NCBI GenBank assembly: GCA_900550475.1
Contig: URSA01000015.1
Location: 5,761-69,760 of the forward strand
Direction of reading: 5' to 3'
Source: an uncultured Lachnospiraceae bacterium
Lineage (GTDB): Bacteria; Bacillota; Clostridia; Lachnospirales; Lachnospiraceae
Length of the DNA: 64,000 bases
Shown here: piece by piece, positions 8,316 to 16,567 of the stretch
How positions within the stretch are numbered: the first letter of the stretch is position 1
How the letters are laid out: each line of letters opens with the position of its first letter
The notes under the pieces: model-generated
Databases searched by the model: none
What the model was told of the DNA's origin: nothing
The model's input: the letters and a program-made list of their open reading frames with translations, nothing else
Position numbers and translations under genes: made by a program

Positions 8316-9422
8316 ATGCGGGAGAAAAAAGCAAAAACATGGAATCCATATCTGGTACTGCTCCTGATTACAGGGGCAGTCTATTTTTTTCTGCGGTGGA
8401 TCAGTCCGCTGGTGACTCCCATGCTGATCGCGGGTATGTTTCTCACGCTGTGTTATCCTGCATTTGATGATATACAACGGAAAACAAGAATTAAGAAACA
8501 ATATATGGCGAGCGCCATTCTGCTGTTACTGTGTGCGGTTCTCATTCTGCTGGTGTGGTTCGGAGGCTCTTTTCTGTTGCAGAAAATTCCGGTCTGGGTG
8601 GAGGGAATCGACGGCATGCAGCAAAGCTTTGCGGTGATCGTGGGGGACTGCTGCACCAATGTGGGCACCCTGATCGGAATGGATATTTCGGAGCTCACGC
8701 ACACCATTGTGGGGCAGGTGGATCTGTTTGTGGAAAATTTACAGATGCAGATCCTGCCGGGGGTGATCGGCGGCTCATGGAGCTACATCAGGCAGTTACT
8801 CTCCGTCATTGCGGTGCTGGCGGTGACCATGATCGCCACCGTCCTGCTGGCAAAGGACTATGACGCCATTCTGGCATTCATGGGCGCCGGGAGGGAAAGC
8901 CGGGTGGTTTTGGAGGTGGCGCTGCGGGTGATCCGCTATCTGGCTACCTTTCTTAAGGCGCAGGTGATTATCTTGCTGGCAATCGGCACGACCTGTGTGA
9001 CGATCCTAAGTCTGGCAGGCGTGTCAAAGAGTGTTCTTTTCGGCGTTCTGGCAGGGATTCTGGATGCACTTCCGTTCATCGGAACGGGCATTGTTCTGGT
9101 ACCGCTTGCAATCTGGCAGCTGGCGCAGGGGTATTACTGGAAAGCGCTTTTTTGTATTGTGGCATATGGAATCAGCGCCCTGATAAGGGAATTTCTGGAG
9201 CCCAAGCTGATCGGAAAGCGGGAGGGGGTCTATCCCATTGCCATTCTGATTGCGGTTTACGCCGGGATCCGCTTGTTCGGATTGTGGGGAATCATAAAGG
9301 GGCCTGTGGGTCTTGTGATGATCCGACAGGCGTTCCGCGCTTACAAGCGTTATGTTGACGATGCCGGGCAAATGAATTATGATAAAGAGGAAAATATACC
9401 GAAGAAGGAAACGGAACAATGA
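8316..9422 (+). CDS. AI-2E / YtvI-family membrane protein
   Basis: Integral membrane protein of 368 aa belonging to the AI-2E (PerM/YtvI) transporter-like superfamily. The ATG at 8316 is preferred over 8289 because GGAGAGAGG lies 6 nt upstream. Seven or so hydrophobic helices are visible: two near the start, one near residue 75, then a cluster from residue 155 onward. The late region with DALPFIGTGIVLVPLA is the family's conserved signature. Some members exchange ions across the membrane; in Firmicutes a sporulation member (YtvI) is known, but the substrate here is unknown. The stop overlaps the start of the next gene (ATGA), so the two are coupled. Confidence 0.85.
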   Translation: MREKKAKTWNPYLVLLLITGAVYFFLRWISPLVTPMLIAGMFLTLCYPAFDDIQRKTRIKKQYMASAILLLLCAVLILLVWFGGSFLLQKIPVWVEGIDGMQQSFAVIVGDCCTNVGTLIGMDISELTHTIVGQVDLFVENLQMQILPGVIGGSWSYIRQLLSVIAVLAVTMIATVLLAKDYDAILAFMGAGRESRVVLEVALRVIRYLATFLKAQVIILLAIGTTCVTILSLAGVSKSVLFGVLAGILDALPFIGTGIVLVPLAIWQLAQGYYWKALFCIVAYGISALIREFLEPKLIGKREGVYPIAILIAVYAGIRLFGLWGIIKGPVGLVMIRQAFRAYKRYVDDAGQMNYDKEENIPKKETEQ

Positions 9423-11059
9423 ATAAGGATATGGGTGTGGCGGAAACCTGCCGGGAATATCTGCGGATGCTCCTGCGGGCGGTCACCGTTTTCTATATAC
9501 TGATGGTGGCGGGAATCATGCCATTCTATTACAAAAGGGAGACTGCTTACGGTGCTATCGGCTCAAATAAGTCTTCCTTTTTTCAGAAATGGGGCTTTAT
9601 AGCGGCGAGGATGCTTTTGGTCATTCTGGCTGCTTATGTGGTTTTCAGTCTTTTTTGCTGGTACAGGGAAAACCGCAGACAAAAAGGGAAGCTGTCCCTT
9701 CTGATCAATCTGTTTCTGGATGATCTATCCCTCACGGACAAATTTGCATGCTTTTACGCGGTGGCTCTATGCATGTCCTACTATTACACTGCATACCGGG
9801 ACACTGCCGCAATGGGTACGGACGGCTGGTACATGGGATTTTTCCCGCAGCTCCTTTTCCTGCTGTCCTATTTTGCAATATCCCGCTTTACAAAAAAGAA
9901 GGAACGGGTCTGGGGACTGACCGCCATGCTGGGTGTTTCTCTTGTGGTTTTTCTTCTGGGAGTGCTGAACCGCTATGAGGTAAATCCGCTTCACATGACT
10001 TCCAGCGGTCCCGGATTCATCTCTACCATCGGAAACATCAACTGGTACTGCGGTTACTGGTCGGTGCTGTTCCCGCTCGGTGCAGGGCTTTTTCTGTTTA
10101 TGCGGAGGAAGGAAACGGGAAGGTCGGAGAAGCTGTGTTACGGGTTGGCGGCGCTCACCCTGTTTACAGGCTTTGCCACCGGCATTTCCCAAGGCAGCGA
10201 CAGCGGGATTCTTGCCATGATTGCCCTGCTTGTGCTGTGCGGCTGTCTCTCTGTGGGCAGCAGGGAATTGTTTTGCCGGTATCTGGAGCTGCTCCTTATG
10301 TTCTGTCTTTCTGCTATGGCTCTGGGGCTGGTTCAACTTCTGTTTCCCACGCGCAACCAGTATGTGACCGCCGCATACCGGATCTTGGTGCAGACACCGT
10401 ATGTGCTTATAGCAGCGGTAGTGCTTCTGATACTCCGGTTTTTTCTGGGGAGACAAAAAGGAGAGAAAATATTCCGCGCAGTGCGGATAATCTGGTGGTG
10501 CCTGATGGGACTTCTGGGTGCGGCGTTTGTGCTCTTTGTGATCCTGATTGTGTGCAACACCAAAAACCCGGGCAGTATCGGCAGTCTGTCGCAGTATGCC
10601 ATATTTACATTTGATGAAAAATGGGGGAGCTCAAGGGGCGCGACATGGAGTATCGGCGTGCAGACATGGCTTTCGCAGGACACCCTGCACAGGCTGGTGG
10701 GCGTGGGCCCGGACTGCATGGCTGCCTACATATACAGCGGACAGGATGAGGCGCTTCTTTCGACAACGCAGGCATCCTTCGGCAATCACCGGCTCACCAA
10801 TGCCCACGGGGAGCTTCTCTCTGTTCTGGTCAATATGGGTGTGTTCGGTGTGATCGGGTTTGGCGGTATGCTGCTTACAGCCGTGTGGAGACTTTTGCGA
10901 AAAAGCCGGACGCAGGTGTTGTGCGCAGCGTGCGGGCTTGGTATTTTCTGTTACATGGTGAACAATCTGTTCAGTTTCTGGCAGATTATGAATATTTCCC
11001 AGATGTTTATTGTGCTTGGTCTGGGAGAGGGCTTTTTGAGGGACGGGAGAGAAGCGTAA
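9419..11059 (+). CDS. O-antigen ligase / polymerase-family membrane protein
   Basis: Polytopic membrane protein of 546 aa, with roughly a dozen hydrophobic segments. The large extracytoplasmic loop (about residues 395-460) contains GVGPDCMAAY and NAHGELLSVLVNMGVFGVIGF, which matches the Wzy_C/O-antigen ligase signature with conserved His and Gly. Such proteins transfer or polymerise glycans outside the membrane. No glycosyltransferase genes are near, so it may act on a teichoic-acid or exopolysaccharide made elsewhere, or on a protein. Its start overlaps the AI-2E stop by 4 bp, and its stop overlaps the response-regulator start (TAATG). It is therefore embedded in a longer transcript. Confidence 0.8.
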   Translation: MNKDMGVAETCREYLRMLLRAVTVFYILMVAGIMPFYYKRETAYGAIGSNKSSFFQKWGFIAARMLLVILAAYVVFSLFCWYRENRRQKGKLSLLINLFLDDLSLTDKFACFYAVALCMSYYYTAYRDTAAMGTDGWYMGFFPQLLFLLSYFAISRFTKKKERVWGLTAMLGVSLVVFLLGVLNRYEVNPLHMTSSGPGFISTIGNINWYCGYWSVLFPLGAGLFLFMRRKETGRSEKLCYGLAALTLFTGFATGISQGSDSGILAMIALLVLCGCLSVGSRELFCRYLELLLMFCLSAMALGLVQLLFPTRNQYVTAAYRILVQTPYVLIAAVVLLILRFFLGRQKGEKIFRAVRIIWWCLMGLLGAAFVLFVILIVCNTKNPGSIGSLSQYAIFTFDEKWGSSRGATWSIGVQTWLSQDTLHRLVGVGPDCMAAYIYSGQDEALLSTTQASFGNHRLTNAHGELLSVLVNMGVFGVIGFGGMLLTAVWRLLRKSRTQVLCAACGLGIFCYMVNNLFSFWQIMNISQMFIVLGLGEGFLRDGREA

Positions 11060-11748
11060 TGGTTAAGATTTTGATTGTGGAGGATGATGCGGACATCAAC
11101 CGGATCCTGGCGAAAATCATGACAAGGCAGGGATATGAGGTGGTGCAGGCGTTCTCGGGAAGCGAGGCGTGGCTGCGTCTTTCCTCACCGGAGGCGTCCG
11201 GGTACAGTCTGATTCTGCTGGATCTGATGCTGCCCGGCATGATGGGTGAGGAACTGCTCTCTCACATCAGGGAGAAGAGCGAGATCCCGGTTATTGTGCT
11301 TTCCGCAAAGACTGCGCTGGAGGATCGGGTGAATCTGCTGGAGCTCGGCGCGGACGACTATCTGACTAAACCCTTCGAGCAGGAGGAGGTCGTGGCACGG
11401 GTCAACAGGGCGCTCAAGCGTTACCACAGACTGTGTAAGGATACGGTGGGAGAGGAAAGGATGACCTACCGGAATCTGGAGCTGCTTCCCTCTGCCAGAG
11501 AGGTGCGGGTGAACGGGAAGGAGCTTTCCCTGACCGGACATGAGTATGAGATCCTCCTGCTTCTGCTGCAAAATCCGGGCAAGGTTTTTTCCCGGGAGAG
11601 TCTGTATGAGCAGGTCTGGCAGGGTGGCTATTACGGGGAGGACAACACCGTGAATGTGCATGTCAGCAATCTGCGGAAGAAAATTGCGGCATTGGACGAG
11701 GGGGAATACATAAAGACGGTGTGGGGAATCGGCTTTAAGCTGGCGTGA
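11059..11748 (+). CDS. OmpR-family response regulator
   Basis: Two-component DNA-binding regulator of 229 aa. The receiver domain starts MVKILIVEDDADI and the phosphorylated Asp is D55 in LILLDLMLPG; a conserved Lys is in DYLTKPF. The C-terminal winged helix is typical (LTGHEYEILLLLLQNPGKVF, DNTVNVHVSNLRKKI). A longer in-frame reading from 10885 exists, but its first 58 residues overlap the ligase gene and are not receiver-like, so the ATG at 11059 is used. The order regulator, ABC ATPase, permease, kinase is typical of BceRS/VanRS-like peptide-antibiotic sensing modules. It probably controls the transporter behind it through the spaced repeats at 11755-11782. Confidence 0.92.
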   Translation: MVKILIVEDDADINRILAKIMTRQGYEVVQAFSGSEAWLRLSSPEASGYSLILLDLMLPGMMGEELLSHIREKSEIPVIVLSAKTALEDRVNLLELGADDYLTKPFEQEEVVARVNRALKRYHRLCKDTVGEERMTYRNLELLPSAREVRVNGKELSLTGHEYEILLLLLQNPGKVFSRESLYEQVWQGGYYGEDNTVNVHVSNLRKKIAALDEGEYIKTVWGIGFKLA

Positions 11749-11754
11749 ATGCAA

Positions 11755-11782
11755 TCTTTATGATTTCTTTAAACTTTCTAAA
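11755..11782 (+). promoter_or_regulatory. Candidate response-regulator binding repeats
   Basis: TCTTTA at 11755-11760, TCTTTA at 11766-11771 and TCTAAA at 11777-11782 form three direct repeats with exact 11-bp spacing. OmpR-type regulators bind tandem half-sites on one helix face at this spacing. The array sits 59 bp before the ABC ATPase start, directly after the regulator gene. Confidence 0.5.
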
Positions 11783-11840
11783 AGACTTTTTTACGGTGCA
11801 TTGTGTATCATTGCAATGTACTTGAGAGAGGAGTGAAAGA

Positions 11841-12773
11841 ATGAGTGAAGAAATGATTGTAACAGGCAGCAAGCTGACAAAGCTGTACGGACAGACAGCA
11901 GCACTGAAGAATGCTTCCATTGCGATCCGGCGTGGCAGCATCTATGGACTTGTAGGCAACAACGGAGCAGGAAAAACGACCTTTCTGAAAATTCTGGCAG
12001 GACAGATCTATCCCACGGAGGGAAGCTTTGTCATGCTGGGAGCGGACAGCAAGGGAAATCTGGGAGCCGTGCGCAAAAGAACGGGCGCCATCATCGAGAA
12101 TCCGGGCTTTTATCCGAAGCTGACCGCAAAACAGAATCTGGAATATTACCGGATCCAGAGAGGCATCCCCGGAAAGAACGTGGTTGACAGGATGCTTGAG
12201 GAGGTTGGGCTTTCAAATGTTGCAAAACGCAGATTTGAGAATCTGTCCCTCGGGATGAAGCAGCGGCTGGGACTTGCTCTTGCGCTGATGGGAGAACCGG
12301 AGTTTCTGATTCTGGACGAACCTATAAACGGTCTGGATCCTGCGGGAATTGTAGAGATCAGAAATCTTCTGCTGAAGCTGAACAGGGAGAAGGGTGTTAC
12401 CATTCTGATTTCCAGCCATATTCTGACCGAGCTTCAGAACATCGCCACCGACTACGGATTTTTGAATAAGGGAGAGGTGGTGGAACAGATCTCGGCGGAG
12501 AAGCTGCGGGAGAAATGCTGTGCTTATCTGGAGATCAAGGTGACGGATGCCGCCGCCTATGCGGCATTGCTCGAGACGGAGCTGCTCTGTACGAAATACA
12601 GGGTGCTGCCCGGAAACTGTATCCATATTCTGGAGCGGGTGGACAATATTCAGGATTACAGCGCTCTGGCTGTGAAGCACGGAATCGGTCTGCTGGGCTT
12701 TGAGATGAAGGAGATCAATCTGGAAAACTATTACATGCAGTTGATCGGCGAGGAAGGTGGGGAGATACAATGA
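11841..12773 (+). CDS. ABC transporter ATPase, BcrA type
   Basis: Cytoplasmic ATPase of 310 aa for an ABC-2 type exporter or immunity system. Walker A is GNNGAGKTT (about residues 39-47), the signature is LSLGMKQRLGLALAL, and Walker B is FLILDEPINGLDP with the catalytic Glu. The switch His is in LISSHILTEL. A C-terminal extension of about 90 residues is normal for bacitracin or lantibiotic self-protection ATPases. The start is preceded by AGAGAGGAGTG. It overlaps the permease gene by 4 bp. Together with the flanking regulator and kinase, resistance to a membrane-active peptide is the likely role; the ligand is unknown. Confidence 0.9.
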   Translation: MSEEMIVTGSKLTKLYGQTAALKNASIAIRRGSIYGLVGNNGAGKTTFLKILAGQIYPTEGSFVMLGADSKGNLGAVRKRTGAIIENPGFYPKLTAKQNLEYYRIQRGIPGKNVVDRMLEEVGLSNVAKRRFENLSLGMKQRLGLALALMGEPEFLILDEPINGLDPAGIVEIRNLLLKLNREKGVTILISSHILTELQNIATDYGFLNKGEVVEQISAEKLREKCCAYLEIKVTDAAAYAALLETELLCTKYRVLPGNCIHILERVDNIQDYSALAVKHGIGLLGFEMKEINLENYYMQLIGEEGGEIQ

Positions 12774-13546
12774 TAAATTATATAAAGAGTGAATTATACA
12801 GGATAGCACATACAAAGTCCATTTATCTTTTGACAGGTGGGTGCGCGGCACTTTTGCTGGCGATGAATCTGGTGCTTTACATTTTCCGTGTGCGTTACGA
12901 TGATTTTCCGTACGCATCCACGAACTTTGTCTTTTCTATGGTGACAAATGCTTTTGGCTTTGTGCTGTTTCTGACGCTGCTTCTGGGAACCATGGTTTTT
13001 TCGGACGAGTATAAAAACCGGACATGGATGAACAGCATTGCATTCGGGTATTCCCGGTGGACAATCTTTGCAGGCAAGGTGATAGCGGGGATGATTGTTT
13101 CCGCTCTGGCGATTGCGTCCGTACTTGCCGTTTTTATCGGCAGCGCTTATCTTTTGCTGGAAAACAGCGGAAGCGAGGCTATTTACATGCTGCTCAGGGG
13201 TGTGCTGCTGAATATTCCCATCTTTATGGCGGGAGAGATCGGTGTATATACGTTTCTGGCATTAATGCCTACGAGAGATGCCGGAATGTGGTCGTGGATC
13301 GGGCTTATCATGCTATTCCCTTCTGTGTGTAATCTTTTGGGGATGAAATTTAAGTTTTTTGCAAGGCTGAGTCCCTGGCTGATCTACCACGCGGTGGGAG
13401 CGGGAGAAATGAACGACGCAGGGCATTATGTCATGGCGTTTATGACAGAAGGCGGTATGATCAAGTGTCTGGTTTCCGGCATTGCGGGCATCGTGATCTT
13501 TATGGCAATCGGACTGGTGGGTATTTCAAAGAAGGAATTTAAGTAG
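12770..13546 (+). CDS. ABC-2 type permease, partner of BcrA-like ATPase
   Basis: Membrane subunit of 258 aa with six hydrophobic segments (near residues 17-37, 52-75, 100-125, 138-158, 165-190 and 232-250). It starts MINYIKSELYRIAHTKSIY, the amphipathic opening common in the BcrB/LanFEG-like family. The ATG overlaps the ATPase stop, so the pair is coupled and made in fixed ratio. The family moves or expels peptide antibiotics from the membrane. Sequence is weakly conserved in this family, so assignment rests on topology and position. Confidence 0.85.
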   Translation: MINYIKSELYRIAHTKSIYLLTGGCAALLLAMNLVLYIFRVRYDDFPYASTNFVFSMVTNAFGFVLFLTLLLGTMVFSDEYKNRTWMNSIAFGYSRWTIFAGKVIAGMIVSALAIASVLAVFIGSAYLLLENSGSEAIYMLLRGVLLNIPIFMAGEIGVYTFLALMPTRDAGMWSWIGLIMLFPSVCNLLGMKFKFFARLSPWLIYHAVGAGEMNDAGHYVMAFMTEGGMIKCLVSGIAGIVIFMAIGLVGISKKEFK

Positions 13547-13581
13547 GACGGAACGGGACAAAACAGGGAGGAGCGTATCTG

Positions 13582-14484
13582 ATGGCAGTGGCTCTCATCA
13601 TTACAACTTTTGCGGCAATTCTGTATATGGTACGCTTTTACCGCCTGAGAGCAAATCTGAGGCGGGAAGCGAAGGAGCTTGAAGAGATAGGGCAGAATCC
13701 GGAGGAAAACCGGATTCTGCATATTTCGTTTCCCGATAAGGAGGCGGAAAGTTTTTTGGAGGCGGTCAACGCATATATTCTGGTTACGCGGAAGGAGAAA
13801 ATCACATACCGCAACAGGGAGAGGGAGCTTCGGGCGCAGATTGAAAATATCAGCCATGATTTGAGAACGCCGCTCACCGCCATTATCGGATATCTGGAGC
13901 TCTTGGATGTGAGCGGTATGGATGAGGAAAATCTTGAGATGGTGAAAAATATATCCGGGAAAGCAAGATCCCTGCAGCGCCTGATCGGTAATTTTTACGA
14001 CTTGTCCAGACTGGAGTTAAATGATTACCGCCTGCAGCCGGAAAGGCTGGATGTGAGCCGTTTTGCAAGGGAGATTGCGCTGACCTTTTATCAGCAGTTT
14101 GAGGAGAGAGGACTTGCCGTGCAGTTGACGGATATTTCGGCGGAGGCAATGTTCATCTGTGCGGACACGGGGGCTATGGAGCGCATTTTTTCCAACATGT
14201 TCCAAAATGCACTTCGGTATGCAAAGAGTTATTTTTGTCTTCGGGTATTCCGGGACGGCGGGAAGATCTGCCTCTCCTTTGAAAATGACACGGATGCGCT
14301 TCGGGCGGAGGATGTGGAGCATCTGTTTGAACGTTTTTATATGACACAGAAATCCCGCACCACCGAGGGCAGCGGTCTTGGCCTGACGATCAGCAAATTG
14401 CTGGCGGAGGCGATGGGAGGCAGCGCGGAGGCGAGTCTGGAGCAGGGGGTGCTTCGGATCCGGTACTGCTTCGAGGAGGTATAG
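13582..14484 (+). CDS. Sensor histidine kinase of the ABC operon
   Basis: Kinase of 300 aa, short for the class, with only one clear N-terminal membrane helix (about residues 2-20) and no extracellular sensing loop. The H box is ISHDLRTPL with phospho-acceptor H92, the N box is FSNMFQNALRYA, and the G box is GSGLGLTISK. Lacking a sensor domain, it probably reads the transporter itself, as BceS-type intramembrane kinases do, although those normally have two helices. GGGAGGAG upstream supports the start. It would phosphorylate the regulator encoded at 11059. The AAA ATPase follows after 4 bp. Confidence 0.9.
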   Translation: MAVALIITTFAAILYMVRFYRLRANLRREAKELEEIGQNPEENRILHISFPDKEAESFLEAVNAYILVTRKEKITYRNRERELRAQIENISHDLRTPLTAIIGYLELLDVSGMDEENLEMVKNISGKARSLQRLIGNFYDLSRLELNDYRLQPERLDVSRFAREIALTFYQQFEERGLAVQLTDISAEAMFICADTGAMERIFSNMFQNALRYAKSYFCLRVFRDGGKICLSFENDTDALRAEDVEHLFERFYMTQKSRTTEGSGLGLTISKLLAEAMGGSAEASLEQGVLRIRYCFEEV

Positions 14485-14488
14485 GTGT

Positions 14489-15355
14489 ATGGTCTATCTG
14501 ACACATTTTACATTTCCCGAGTTGGAACAGGAATATAGTTTTCGTATGGGATTGAAACGGACATGCTATGATACGGTGTATCCGTTTTTTGTCATATCTG
14601 CACATGGGCTCCGCATGCTGGATTTTGAGCCCGTCACCATTCTGTACGGCGGTAACGGCTCCGGCAAGACAACGGCACTCAACGTGATTGCGGAAAAGCT
14701 GCGGTTACAGCGGGATACCCTCTATAATCGCTCCAATTTCTATGAGGACTATCTTGAAATGTGCGATTACAGGACGGAGGGGTTTTTGCCGTCCCACAGC
14801 AGGATCATCACCAGCGATGATGTGTTTGATTTCATGCTGAATCTGCGGAGCATCAACATGGGAATAGACCGGCACAGGGAAGAGCTGCTTTCCGAATATC
14901 TGGAGATCCGGGACAATGAGCGCAATCCTTTCCGCATGGAGTCCCTGAAGGATTACGACCGGTTAAAGAAGGTGACAATGGCAAGAAGCAAGTCACAGTC
15001 GAAATACGTGCGGAATTTTGTCCCGGACAATGTGAGGGAACATTCCAACGGGGAGAGCGCATATTTGTATTTCACGGAGCATATTCAGGAAAATGGGCTT
15101 TATTTGCTGGACGAGCCGGAAAACAGTCTGTCGCCGGAGAGGCAGCAGGAATTGTTGAAATTTCTGGAGGATTCGGCGAGATTTTTTGGCTGTCAATTTG
15201 TGATTGCCACCCACTCGCCCTTCCTGCTCGCCATGAAGAACGCAAAGATTTATGATTTGGACGAGGATCCCGTGGATGTGAAGCGTTGGACTGAGCTCCC
15301 CAATGTGCGGGCGTACTATGACTTTTTCAAAGAACATGAGAGGGAATTTTCCTGA
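14489..15355 (+). CDS. AAA ATPase of RecF/ABC-like fold
   Basis: Soluble ATPase of 288 aa. Walker A is GGNGSGKT at residues 54-61, an ABC-like ENSxGE-type region is replaced by EHSNGESAYLYF, Walker B is YLLDEPENSLSPERQQEL, and FVIATHSPFLLAM carries the switch His. It has the P-loop and lid of the small OLD/RecF-like ATPases but no TOPRIM nuclease domain. Its start has GAGGAGG at the proper distance, only 4 bp past the kinase, so it is probably co-transcribed. Its role is unknown; such stand-alone ATPases are common in Clostridia. The gene after it has its own strong promoter. Confidence 0.75.
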   Translation: MVYLTHFTFPELEQEYSFRMGLKRTCYDTVYPFFVISAHGLRMLDFEPVTILYGGNGSGKTTALNVIAEKLRLQRDTLYNRSNFYEDYLEMCDYRTEGFLPSHSRIITSDDVFDFMLNLRSINMGIDRHREELLSEYLEIRDNERNPFRMESLKDYDRLKKVTMARSKSQSKYVRNFVPDNVREHSNGESAYLYFTEHIQENGLYLLDEPENSLSPERQQELLKFLEDSARFFGCQFVIATHSPFLLAMKNAKIYDLDEDPVDVKRWTELPNVRAYYDFFKEHEREFS

Positions 15356-15371
15356 GTTTTGGAACGGGCGC

Positions 15372-15400
15372 TTGACAAACACGGCTTTTGATCATACAAT
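15372..15400 (+). promoter_or_regulatory. Consensus SigA promoter for Rpn gene
   Basis: TTGACA (15372-15377) and TACAAT (15395-15400) with a 17-bp spacer. This nearly ideal promoter sits about 140 bp before the Rpn-family gene, so that transcript has a long leader. Confidence 0.75.
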
Positions 15401-15538
15401 ATAGAAATCAAGAGTAATCAATGAAACGTGCATTTTCGGCACATTCCGGCATTTCTGCCACTTTTACTCAATTTATGACAAAAACAGTGGCAGAGGCGGA
15501 AACCATGTACCGCCGCTGCCCTTGAAGGGAGGTCGTAC

Positions 15539-16546
15539 ATGGGAAATATCAATACGGTAATGCAGCATTATCTGGAGGACAGGAGGCGTTTTGCCGACCT
15601 GTTCAACGGTGTGTTTTTTCAGGGCAGGGAGAAAATCAAACCGCAGATGCTCCGCAATGAGGATGGGCGGTACACGGCGTTTGCAGCGGAAAAAAGGAAT
15701 CTGGTGGAGGGAAAACGCACAGAGCGGATCCGTGATCTGAAAATGTGGATGGAATCGGGAGGTCTGCTCCGCATACTGGCAGTGGAGAACCAGAATCTGG
15801 TGGACTATGCGATGCCGTTCCGGTGTATGCAGTATGACACCATGGAGTACGGGAAGCAGACGGAGGAGCTTAAGAAGAGAAACAGGCAAAGAAACATGCT
15901 GGAAACGCCGGCGGAGAAAATGTGCGGAATGCGTAAGCAGGATAAGCTGATACCGGTGTATACATTATGTCTGTACCATGGAGAGAAGGAGTGGGACGGA
16001 CCCCGCAGTCTGAAGGATATGATGCAATTCGGTGAGGAGGATGAGATGGAGTGCTTTTTCTCCGACTATCCGTTTCACCTGTTCTGTATCAATGAGGAAA
16101 CAGATTTCTCTGCTTTCAGCACGGAACTGAAAGAGGTATTTTCGGCGGTACATTACAGAAACAACAAAAAAGAATTTAAAAGACTGCTTGAAATGGATGA
16201 ATCATATCGACACTTGAGCCGGGACACCGTTGAAGTGTTGTCCGCCCTGCTCAATGTGCCGCAGATGTGGGAGGAGAGGGAACAGTATATGAACCGTGAA
16301 GCAGAAGAGGAGGAGTATGATATGTGTCAGGCAATGAGGGAATGGCTGGAGGATGAGAGAAACGAGGGAGTGCAGCAGGGGATACAACAGGGAATACAGC
16401 AGGGTATACAGGCAGGAATGCAGCAGGGTATCACGGTTATCATAAAAAACATGCTCCGCCTGGGTGCACCAATCCGGGATATCTGTGCTTATACCGGCTA
16501 CAGCGAAGAACAGATCCGGCAGATACAGGAAGAGATTGATGCGTAA
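15539..16546 (+). CDS. Rpn-family PD-(D/E)XK nuclease-like protein
   Basis: Protein of 335 aa from the Rpn / transposase_31-like group, whose members carry a PD-(D/E)XK fold and promote RecA-independent recombination in E. coli. N-terminal MGNINTVMQHYLEDRRRFADLFNGV-like start, the middle LIPVYTLCLYHG and the KDMMQF segment are typical of clostridial members. The C-terminal tail (about residues 278-305) contains repeated QQGIQQGIQQGIQAGMQQGI units and ends with a helix. I could not confirm the full catalytic set by eye. GGGAGG before the ATG supports the start. Such genes occur in many near-identical copies in Lachnospiraceae genomes, and often vary in the repeat number. Confidence 0.75.
   Translation: MGNINTVMQHYLEDRRRFADLFNGVFFQGREKIKPQMLRNEDGRYTAFAAEKRNLVEGKRTERIRDLKMWMESGGLLRILAVENQNLVDYAMPFRCMQYDTMEYGKQTEELKKRNRQRNMLETPAEKMCGMRKQDKLIPVYTLCLYHGEKEWDGPRSLKDMMQFGEEDEMECFFSDYPFHLFCINEETDFSAFSTELKEVFSAVHYRNNKKEFKRLLEMDESYRHLSRDTVEVLSALLNVPQMWEEREQYMNREAEEEEYDMCQAMREWLEDERNEGVQQGIQQGIQQGIQAGMQQGITVIIKNMLRLGAPIRDICAYTGYSEEQIRQIQEEIDA
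16374..16431 (+). repeat. Short tandem repeat inside Rpn-family gene
   Basis: Four to five imperfect units of about 12 bp (CAGCAGGG-ATA-like) encode the QQGI / QAGM / QQGI stretch near the end of the protein. In this family the glycine-spaced repeats are a hallmark and could change length by replication slippage without frameshift, because each unit is a multiple of three. Confidence 0.7.
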
Positions 16547-16567
16547 CGGTAAAAGGATGTGGGACAT

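Noticed and set aside
10885..11058. Longer start for the response regulator
   Set aside because: The extra 58 residues overlap the ligase gene in another frame and are not receiver-like; the ATG at 11059 begins a perfect receiver domain.
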